A stretch of 64,000 nucleotides of DNA from the NCBI GenBank assembly GCA_964610175.1, contig CAZSVE010000001.1, positions 57,199 to 121,198 on the forward strand, read 5' to 3'. This DNA is from CAZSVE01 sp964610175. GTDB taxonomy: Bacteria > Pseudomonadota > Gammaproteobacteria > HK1. Position 1 is the first letter of the stretch. Every line of letters starts with the position of its first letter. A program made the translations under genes and the position numbers. Positions 27,139-34,147 of the stretch are shown here, piece after piece. The notes under the pieces are model-generated. The model ran no database searches, was not told the origin of the DNA, and worked only from the letters and a program-made list of their open reading frames with translations.

Positions 27139-27235
27139 CATGTTAGCGCTTCGCGCCAGGACCGAAGCGGGGTGGGTCTTGGCATACGCATCGGTTTTCT
27201 CGGGACTTTTGTTTTTCCGATACCTTAAAATAAGT
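27139..27235 (+). repeat. R3 repeat
   Basis: About 97 bases starting 'catgttagcgcttcgcgcc' and ending 'gtttttccgatacctt'. Related copies are at 183-282, 43347-43440 and 44068-44155, with a partial one at 52232-52275, all in plus orientation. Confidence 0.75.
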
Positions 27236-27286
27236 CCCTTACTCGAAAAATCTCGAGAAAAACGCACGAAAATTCGTGGTTTGTCA

Positions 27287-27364
27287 TTTTTCGCTGCGCG
27301 AGAAATCTTTCGCGTTCGGGGTGTCCGCCAAGTCGGAAGATCTCTCCCTTCGGTCGAGATGACA
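27287..27364. repeat. R4 palindromic element
   Basis: Element with outer arms beginning 'tgtcattt' and ending 'cgagatgaca'. Its arms are more diverged from each other than in the copy at 21426. Confidence 0.7.
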
Positions 27365-27619
27365 GGGGAGTGCCTGGATTGACGATGGCATCATCGAAAT
27401 GTTTTGGTTCCGGCTTGTCCGGGTTAGGTAAAACTTGGGTTCCTGAAAAATCCGAGAACCGACGAGGCCCTTTTCTCGATGCCGCCGCTTTGTGATGAGA
27501 TTGGGACACGCGGATCCCCATCGGGGCCAGAGGTTGGACGTAACCTCATCGATCAAGGTCGGATTGTCTGCACTACTTCCTTATATGCTCGGTTCGAGCA
27601 CAAGTTTCGCTAGAATCAA

Positions 27620-28627
27620 ATGAAACGGTCCACGAACAGCTGTCTTCGATATGACGTCCAGGCCGCAGCCCGGTCGCTGCCCCCCGGAATGGATCTCGCC
27701 GTTACCGTGGATACCCTGGTATCCGGGGTCCACTTCCCGCTCGATACCGCCCCCGCCGACATCGGCTACAAGGCCCTTGCGGTAAGCCTGAGCGATCTGG
27801 CCGCCATGGGCGCGGTGCCGGATTGGGCCGCCGTTACTCTCACGGTTCCCGAGGTGGATGAGGGCTGGATCGCGGCATTTCATGGCGGCATGAATGAGAT
27901 CGCCCATTGCCATGATGTGCAATTCCCGGTGGGCGACCTGGGCAGGGGTCCCCTGGCGACTACCCTGCAACTCTATGGACAGGTGCCCCGTGGACAGGCC
28001 CTGCGCCGGGATGGAGCGCACCCGGGTGACCTTGTCTTCGTCACCGGGACCCTGGGCGATGCCGGTCTTGCCCTTGCCGGGCGGTTCTCCGCGGCAAGGC
28101 TCGATGTGCCCGAAGAGCACCTCGCCTTCGTTTCCCGGCGGCTTGCGCGGCCGACTCCTCGCGTCGCCGCGGGAATGGCATTGCGCGGCATCGCCACGGC
28201 CGCCATCGATATCTCCGACGGGCTTGCGGCGGATCTGGGTCACATTGCCGAGGCGAGTGGCCTCTCGGCCATGGTGGAGGTGGAACGATTACCCCTGTCC
28301 CATGCCCTCGAGGGACTGGCGGATCGGGCGCTGGCATGGCGACTCGCGTTGTCGTCCGGCGACGACTACGAGCTCTGTTTTACCGTGCCCCCGGAACGGA
28401 CAAAAGCGCTGACGAGGGTCGCGGAACGGCTTTCCTGCCCCGTGACCCGAATCGGTCACATGGCAAGATGCCCCGGAGTGGAACCTGCGGGGAGGGATTC
28501 GAAGATGGAATCTCCGGGGACAGGGACAGGATGCCCCGGTGTGCAAGTTCTCCATGAGGACGGAAGGCCGTTTTCACAGGGGGGGGGATACCAGCATTTT
28601 ACGAGCACGGCCCCCCATCCGGCATAG
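27620..28627 (+). pseudogene. thiL: Thiamine-monophosphate kinase, N-terminally damaged
   Basis: From about residue 26 on it is clearly ThiL, which phosphorylates thiamine phosphate to the diphosphate: VTVDTLVSGVHFP, YKALAVSLSDLAAMGA, VTGTLGDAGLALAG, AAIDISDGLAADLGHI and SSGDDYELCFTVP all align with the family. The family N terminus (GEFxLI then GIGDDCALL, which supplies ATP and magnesium ligands) is missing. In its place are about 20 unrelated residues and RYDVQAAAR where GIGDDCALL should be. An R1 end fragment lies 7 bases upstream of the ATG. The C-terminal region also has an odd insert with two CPGV motifs. Probably inactive or decaying, unless another thiL exists. Confidence 0.75.
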
Positions 28628-28651
28628 CTGGCGAAGATTCGTTTCGACGCA

Positions 28652-28706
28652 TTCATTTGTTTATTTTCCGCTCATCTTCGCAAATGCGTCGAGTTTTACG
28701 AGGCAA
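28652..28706 (+). repeat. R1 5' fragment
   Basis: The first block of R1 ('tttgtttattttccgctcatc' minus one base, then 'gcgtcgagttttacgaggca'), 25 bases after the thiL stop. Confidence 0.65.
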
Positions 28707-28776
28707 TCATGATATCCACCGCATGATTATCCCCGCCCTTCCGGTGTCCTCTTCGATGACGACATCGTCTCTCGAA

Positions 28777-29307
28777 TCATTCCATAATCCGTACACGAGT
28801 GCCTCGCGGTATGCGATCGAATAGATCGATGATGTCGGAGTTACGCATGCGGATGCAGCCATGGGATGCCGGGATGCCCATCTTGGTGTCGGTGGGGGAA
28901 CCATGGATGTAGATGTATCTACGTCTGGTATCTACCGCATGGAAGCGATTTTTCCCAGGTTCGAGTCCGCTCAGCCACAGGATGCGCGTCAGGATCCAGT
29001 CCCGGCCGGGATATCGATCCGCCAGTGCCGTTCCGTATATCTCACCCGTGGGGCGGCGTCCCCGAAAGACCGTATCGATGGGGTGCCCGGCGCCGATCTT
29101 GGCGCAGATGCGATGCCAACCCCGAGGTGTGCATTCGCTACCCAGTTGTTCTCCTGGCCCATTGGCGGCGGTGGACACGGGAAACCTGGCGATAGTAGTC
29201 TCGCCTACGATCAGTGTCAGGTCTTGTCGGGGTAGCGAGATTCGGATAGAGGGTTCATGGATTCGGGTTATCATGACTTGGGTTGTCGGGAAAGGTGGTA
29301 TCGTCAT
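28777..29307 (-). CDS. L,D-transpeptidase (YkuD domain)
   Basis: A 176-residue YkuD-fold enzyme with the catalytic signature HGSPTDTKMGIPASHGCIRM (about 135-154), in which the final SHGCIRM carries the active cysteine. Such enzymes make 3-3 cross-links in peptidoglycan or anchor proteins to it. The region before it (ISLPRQDLTLIVGETTIARFPVS) is the usual N-terminal strand part of the domain. No signal peptide is obvious, which is common in short family members. The start may be 29307 or the inner ATG at 29274; neither has a good ribosome site. Divergent from the Pat-like gene. Confidence 0.88.
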   Translation of the reverse strand: MTIPPFPTTQVMITRIHEPSIRISLPRQDLTLIVGETTIARFPVSTAANGPGEQLGSECTPRGWHRICAKIGAGHPIDTVFRGRRPTGEIYGTALADRYPGRDWILTRILWLSGLEPGKNRFHAVDTRRRYIYIHGSPTDTKMGIPASHGCIRMRNSDIIDLFDRIPRGTRVRIME

Positions 29308-29549
29308 GGGAGGTGCCAGGCATGACGCGGCACACGACGCAACACACGACGCGGCAAGGCCGCAAGCAAACGTATCTCGGAGAGGTGCAATGTGTCGCTG
29401 CCCGCCGGGAGCAATCCCCTGGGGGCCCCGACGTTGGCGAGGACATGTTCCGCCTCGATGGCTTCCCGTGTGTTTCGATTATGTGTTTCGATGTCTCCCT
29501 GCGTTTTGACCGGATGATCGATTGTCGTATCCAGATCATCGAGGGGTAA

Positions 29550-32246
29550 GTGTTTTTTCTCATGAGTATCGTGAATCTCCATAAGATCTTCAAACCGCAC
29601 CGTATCGCCTTGCTTGGTGGTAATTGGCGTCTCGGTGCCATTGTTCTCAAGAACCTTCTGGAAGCGGGTTTTCAGGGGGTGATTTATCCCATCGATCCGC
29701 ATCGGGAGGCGATTAATGGCGTCCCTGCCTATTCTGGTATCGACAGCCTGCCGAAGACCCCCGATGTAGCGTTGATTTGTACACCGGCCAGCCAGGTGCC
29801 GGAGGATGTCACCGAATGTGCCAGGGCGGGCGTTCGGGGAATCGTGATTCTCTCGGGGGGATTCCGCGAGATGGGACCGGAGGGCCAGGCCCTGGAGCGT
29901 CGAATCGCCGAAATCGCGAAGGATTTTCCGAGATTGCGCATTCTCGGTCCGAACACTTTCGGTTTCATCGCGCCGCGGCTTTGCCTGAATGCGAGCCATG
30001 CGGCGACGCTGCCGACGGCCGGTCACCTGGTATTCATCTCCGAGTCGCGCGGGCTGTGTAGCTCGGTCATCGATTGGGCCGTGGAGGCAGGGGTCGGTTT
30101 CTCTTATTTCGTCTCCGTCGGCAATATGCTCGATGTGGGTTTCGGGGACCTCATCGATTATTTCGGTACCGATCCCAACACCCGGGCGATCATTCTTTAT
30201 CTGGAATCGGTGGAGAACGCGCGGCGTTTCATGTCCGCGGCGAGTGCATTCGCCAGGAAAAGACCCATCATTGCCTACAAGGCCGGACATTTCATCGAAT
30301 CGGCCCGGGTGGCGGCCTCCCATACCGGCGCCATGGTCTCCGAAGATGCCGTATATGCGGCGGCCTTCGAGCGCGCCGGCGTGGTGCGGGTTACGGAACT
30401 CAATGATGTGTTCGATGTGGCCGAGGTATTGGCTTCCCAGTGGATACCCAAGGGACCACGGCTGGCCATTATCGGCAACGCCGGTGGACCGGCCATTATC
30501 GCCACGGATGTATTACTCGCCCATGGTGGCGAGCTGGCCACGCTGCGCCCGCGGACCGTGGCGGCATTGGATGAGGTATTGCCACCAGTGGGATCGCACA
30601 TAAACCCGGTGGACCTCCTGGATAGCGCGCCGCCGGAACGCTTCGCCGAGGCCACGCGAGCCGTCCTCCTGGATCAGGATGTAGACGGCATTCTAATCAT
30701 TTTCGCCATCCAGAAGGATATCGACCCCAAGGCCATTGCCGAGGCCATCACCGGTATCGCCAATGAGGCCAGGAAGCCGGTTCTGGCGGCCTGGATGGGG
30801 GGCAGCGAGGCCAGGGCCAGTATGCCAATCCTGGGCCAGGGCGGCATACCGACTTACAACAATCCCGAGCAGGCGGTGCGTGCCTTCCTGCATTTGGTCA
30901 CCTATGCCCGGAACATCGAGGCGCTCTATCGGACCCCCCGCCATATCCCGATACATTTCGATCTGAATCGCACGCAGCTCCGCAAGAAACTCGGCACCCT
31001 GTTGCAAAGGGCGGGCAATGCCCTGAACGAATATCAGGCAAAGATCTTCCTGGAAACCCATGGTGTCCCTGTCGTGAAAGGGCATGTGGTGCATTCGCGC
31101 GAGGCGGCCGTCTCCTACGCCCAGCGCATGGGTTATCCGGTCGTTCTCAAGGTATTGTCTCGAAAGATCGTGCACAAGATGGATGTGGGTGGCGTCGCGC
31201 TCGATCTGCGCAGCGCGCGGGAAGTGGAAGACGCCTACGATGGGATCCTTCATGGCATTCGAACCCGCTGGCACGATGCCGATGTGGAAGGCATCAACAT
31301 ACAAAAGATGATCAGTCTCGAATACGGTATCGAGATGATCCTGGGCGCGAAAAGAGACCCCACCTTCGGGACCGTGATCATGGTGGGCATGGGCGGTTTC
31401 GCCGCCGATATCATTCATGATCGACAGGTGGGGTTGCCGCCCCTCAATGAACGCTTTGCGATCCGCATGTTGCGATCGCTTCGTCACTGGCCCATGTTAC
31501 AGGGCTACCGGGGTCGCCCCGGCGTCGATATGGATCGGTTGATCGAGGTCATCCTGCGCTTTTCCCGTCTTGTTACCGATTATCCCGAGATCCGGGAATT
31601 CGATATCAATCCGCTACTGGTGGGTAGGGAGGGCGTGGTTGCCCTGGATGCCGCGGCCACCCTGGATAGCAACGTTTGCCCGCAGGAAACCGACATCCAC
31701 AAACACATGGCCATCTGCCCCTACCCGGAAGAACACGTTTGCGAGGTGATTCTCAAAGAGGGGCTGCCGGTCACGTTTCGGCCCGTCAAACCCGAAGACG
31801 AGCCCATGTGGCACAAGCTCATCGCCGCCGCCTCCGAAGACTCCATTCGACGGCGTTTCCGCTCCTTCCTTCGTACCACCACCCATCAAATGGCCGTGGA
31901 ATACTGCGTTATCGATTATGAACGCCAGATCGCCATTGTCGCCGAAACCGGGGTCCACGACGGACAGGAGATCATCGGCGTTGCCCATATGTTCGCCGAT
32001 GCAAGCCTGGATAGCGCCGAATACGCCGTCATCGTCTCCGACCCCTGGCAGCGACAGGGCCTTGGCGGCATGTTACTCGATCACTGTTTGGAACTCGCCG
32101 AACGCTGGGGGATCAAACGGGTAGTCGCCGATGCCGAGATCGGCAACAAACCCATGTTGAGAAATTTCCACAGCCGCGGCTTTCACTCCGATACCAGCTA
32201 TGAAGATGGCGTCGTGTATTTGGAGAAGGTTTTGAACAGGAAATGA
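29550..32246 (+). CDS. Pat-like acyl-CoA synthetase/GNAT acetyltransferase
   Basis: An 898-residue fusion. An N-terminal CoA-binding Rossmann domain (about 10-130) and succinyl-CoA-ligase-like domains (about 150-460) are followed by an ATP-grasp domain (about 500-705, with NEYQAKIFLETHGVPV and FDINPLLV) and a C-terminal GNAT domain (about 735-895, with VSDPWQRQGLGGMLL). This is the layout of bacterial protein lysine acetyltransferase Pat/YfiQ, which controls acetyl-CoA synthetase. The ACD-type motif AASHTGAMVSED with a histidine is present, so ligase activity is not excluded. The GTG at 29550 sits just after GAGGGG; an ATG at 29562 is an alternative. Confidence 0.9.
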   Translation: MFFLMSIVNLHKIFKPHRIALLGGNWRLGAIVLKNLLEAGFQGVIYPIDPHREAINGVPAYSGIDSLPKTPDVALICTPASQVPEDVTECARAGVRGIVILSGGFREMGPEGQALERRIAEIAKDFPRLRILGPNTFGFIAPRLCLNASHAATLPTAGHLVFISESRGLCSSVIDWAVEAGVGFSYFVSVGNMLDVGFGDLIDYFGTDPNTRAIILYLESVENARRFMSAASAFARKRPIIAYKAGHFIESARVAASHTGAMVSEDAVYAAAFERAGVVRVTELNDVFDVAEVLASQWIPKGPRLAIIGNAGGPAIIATDVLLAHGGELATLRPRTVAALDEVLPPVGSHINPVDLLDSAPPERFAEATRAVLLDQDVDGILIIFAIQKDIDPKAIAEAITGIANEARKPVLAAWMGGSEARASMPILGQGGIPTYNNPEQAVRAFLHLVTYARNIEALYRTPRHIPIHFDLNRTQLRKKLGTLLQRAGNALNEYQAKIFLETHGVPVVKGHVVHSREAAVSYAQRMGYPVVLKVLSRKIVHKMDVGGVALDLRSAREVEDAYDGILHGIRTRWHDADVEGINIQKMISLEYGIEMILGAKRDPTFGTVIMVGMGGFAADIIHDRQVGLPPLNERFAIRMLRSLRHWPMLQGYRGRPGVDMDRLIEVILRFSRLVTDYPEIREFDINPLLVGREGVVALDAAATLDSNVCPQETDIHKHMAICPYPEEHVCEVILKEGLPVTFRPVKPEDEPMWHKLIAAASEDSIRRRFRSFLRTTTHQMAVEYCVIDYERQIAIVAETGVHDGQEIIGVAHMFADASLDSAEYAVIVSDPWQRQGLGGMLLDHCLELAERWGIKRVVADAEIGNKPMLRNFHSRGFHSDTSYEDGVVYLEKVLNRK

Positions 32247-32608
32247 TCCACGTGCATATGCAATCCCCCCTCGACAATCGACATCACAGGGGGAATGTTC
32301 GTGTATGGCAAAAATACTCGGGGAAATCGATTTCACGGAAGCCAATAGCGGCCCACATGGAGCTGCCCCCTGGGGTGTATGTAAAGCCTGTCGCCGATCG
32401 ATACGGTTCAAGATGGTAAAGACGGGAAAGCGGCACCGATATCTTTGCAATCGGCATCGGACATCCATCGGGGCAGGTGGCTTTGCTTATGGCTATTTGT
32501 CAGCCCGTTACCTTGCTTCTTTCCCGCTCGGCTTCACGATCGGATCGAGTTTTACAAGGCGCCGATTTCGCTTTACGAATACGGGGCCATGCTTTAGAGG
32601 TAAGGTAA
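32247..32608. other. Intergenic region with R1
   Basis: No supported gene. A frame at 32305 with a CKAC motif is not convincing. An R1 copy lies at 32508-32600, ending 8 bases before aroQ, so aroQ's ribosome site (GAGGTAAGG) lies at or within its end. Confidence 0.55.
32508..32600 (+). repeat. R1 interspersed repeat
   Basis: Plus copy from 'gcttctttcccgctcggc' to 'acggggccatgctttagagg'. The terminal 'tcgaggcgaagc' block is lacking, so it ends at the aroQ ribosome site. Confidence 0.8.
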
Positions 32609-33064
32609 ATGGCAAAATTGTTATTGTTGCACGGCCCGAATCTGAACCTGCTCGGGGAACGCGAACCTGGGATCTACGGCAGCGCGGGGCTTTCGGATAT
32701 CAATCGAGAACTGACCGCCCTGGTCGGTGACCAGGGACACGAACTTATGTGTTTCCAGAGCAACGCAGAGCATGTGTTGGTGGATAGGATCCAGGCCACG
32801 AGAGAGGAAGGGGTGGAATTCATCGTCATCAATCCCGCGGCTTTTACCCACACCAGTATCGCCATTCGGGACGCGCTTTTGGCCGTCGCCATTCCATTCA
32901 TCGAGGTGCACCTGTCGAATGTATACCGGCGGGAACCATTCCGGCATCACTCGTATCTTTCCGATATCGCGGTGGGCGTGATTGCGGGCCTCGGACCTCG
33001 GGGCTATGAATTTGCCTTGCGAGCGGCGATGGGGCATGTGGTGAACCAGAAGAAGGGCGGCTGA
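32609..33064 (+). CDS. aroQ: 3-dehydroquinate dehydratase, type II
   Basis: Third step of the shikimate pathway, converting 3-dehydroquinate to 3-dehydroshikimate. It has LLLHGPNLNLLGEREPGIYG with catalytic Y23, the NPAAFTHTSIAIRDAL block, the catalytic histidine in EVHLSNVY (near residue 100) and an arginine-rich FRHHS lid region. Length 151 is typical for the dodecameric type II enzyme. The ATG follows GAGGTAAGG. It is often next to accB/accC, which are absent here. Confidence 0.96.
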   Translation: MAKLLLLHGPNLNLLGEREPGIYGSAGLSDINRELTALVGDQGHELMCFQSNAEHVLVDRIQATREEGVEFIVINPAAFTHTSIAIRDALLAVAIPFIEVHLSNVYRREPFRHHSYLSDIAVGVIAGLGPRGYEFALRAAMGHVVNQKKGG

Positions 33065-33075
33065 TTTACTGTGTT

Positions 33076-33183
33076 TTGTTCATTTCCCGCTCAGCTTCAT
33101 GATTGGATCGAATTTTACAAGGCGCCAATTCTGTCTTACCAATACTCAATCATGGTTCATCGGTTCGAGCACAAGCTTCGCTG
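33076..33183 (+). repeat. R1 interspersed repeat (first of tandem pair)
   Basis: Plus copy of the 'ggcgccaat' sub-type from 'tttgttcatttcccgctcag' to 'cacaagcttcgctgg'. A second copy follows at once. Confidence 0.85.
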
Positions 33184-33283
33184 GTTTGTTCGTTTCCCGC
33201 TCGACTTTGCAAATGAGCCTGGTTTTACGAAGCAAGTTCTACAAAGCACCGACTTTACTTTACCAATGCTGGATTTACCTTCG
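33184..33283 (+). repeat. R1 interspersed repeat (second of tandem pair)
   Basis: Head-to-tail with the previous copy; from 'tttgttcgtttcccgctcga' to 'ccaatgctggatttacc', with a small internal duplication ('gttttacgaagcaagttcta'). The TenA-like gene starts 14 bases later. Confidence 0.8.
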
Positions 33284-33296
33284 AGGATGATATTTC

Positions 33297-33965
33297 ATGA
33301 CCGACGCACAGTTACTCGTACAGCAAATGCATCGCGATCTCGAACCGGTGGAGAGAAAAATCCGTCATCACCCATATTTGCGGGCCGTCGAGGAACGACG
33401 ACTCGAACCACTGCATCTACAGTCCTTCGTGGGCGAACAGTGGTGGATCATTTCGAGCGACCTGCGCAGCATCGCGCTCCTCATCTCGCGCTGTGAACGA
33501 CCCGACAGCCAGCGCTTTTTCAATGATGTGTTGCAGGGGGAGAGCGCGGCTCTGGAGGCGATCCCCGCGCTTGCCGCGGCCCTCGGAATGCAGCTATCGG
33601 ATTGCGCGGCATATGAACCTTCGCCGGGCGCACAAGCGTATAGCGTATACCTGGCCTGGCTGTGTCTCTATGGTTCCGACGCCGAAGTCGCCGCCGCCTT
33701 GTCGGTGAATTTTGCCGCCTGGGGCGCCAATTGCGCCCGGATGGGTCAGGCGCTCCAGCGACAATACGGACTACGCGCCGATGATGTGGTGTTTTTCAGC
33801 CAGTTCGCGGCTGCGCCACAGGATGTTACCCCGGAGGCGTTGGCGGTTATCGACTCGGGCCTGCAACGCGGTGTCGAGGCAAAGCGCATCGCGCGTGCCG
33901 CCCGTATGCTGCAAGGGTATGAATCGATGTTTTGGGATACGGTGCTTTCCATTGCGGAAAGGTAG
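33297..33965 (+). CDS. TenA/PqqC-like heme-oxygenase-fold protein
   Basis: A 222-residue all-helical protein of the TenA/THI-4/PqqC group, with the characteristic N-terminal part (MHRDLEPVERKIRHHPYLRAVEE), LQSFVGEQWWIISSDLRSIALL, and the later FAAWGANCARMGQAL and ARMLQGYESMFWDTVLSI helices. Members include thiaminase II and cofactor-synthesis enzymes. The thiaminase cysteine near the middle cannot be placed with confidence, so the reaction is unknown. A GAGGATGA ribosome site precedes the ATG, directly after a tandem R1 pair. Confidence 0.75.
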   Translation: MTDAQLLVQQMHRDLEPVERKIRHHPYLRAVEERRLEPLHLQSFVGEQWWIISSDLRSIALLISRCERPDSQRFFNDVLQGESAALEAIPALAAALGMQLSDCAAYEPSPGAQAYSVYLAWLCLYGSDAEVAAALSVNFAAWGANCARMGQALQRQYGLRADDVVFFSQFAAAPQDVTPEALAVIDSGLQRGVEAKRIARAARMLQGYESMFWDTVLSIAER

Positions 33966-34147
33966 CAGTTCGATGAGGACAAAGGCCTTCTTGCTTTACC
34001 GTGGCGGAAATGCCGTCCGAAAGATGGCACCCCCAGTGGTTGTCATGGAATAGCTATCGACGATACCGCCTTTCCCGATCAGCATCCCATTTCTCCATGT
34101 CTCGATAAAATAGAGCATTTTTCCAAGCATTGCCCCGAAGGGGCACC

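Larger units (their letters stand above)
26703..27619. other. Repeat-dense intergenic region
   Basis: No gene. It is a mosaic of repeats: R5 at 26771-26823, R2 at 26870-26958, R1 (minus) at 27029-27138, R3 at 27139-27235, R4 at 27287-27364 and an R1 end fragment at 27581-27613 that leads straight into the damaged thiL. The same elements recur in a different order at 43347-44155. Confidence 0.65.

Noticed and set aside
29304..30323. Minus-strand frame of 339 codons
   Set aside because: Antisense to the Pat-like gene and overlaps the L,D-transpeptidase start; low-quality composition.
32305..32500. Frame with a CKAC motif suggesting a zinc ribbon
   Set aside because: Only one cysteine pair, no family resemblance, and the frame ends in R1.
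33076..33283. CRISPR-like tandem of two repeats
   Set aside because: Two R1 copies head-to-tail without spacers, with single R1 copies elsewhere; an interspersed element.
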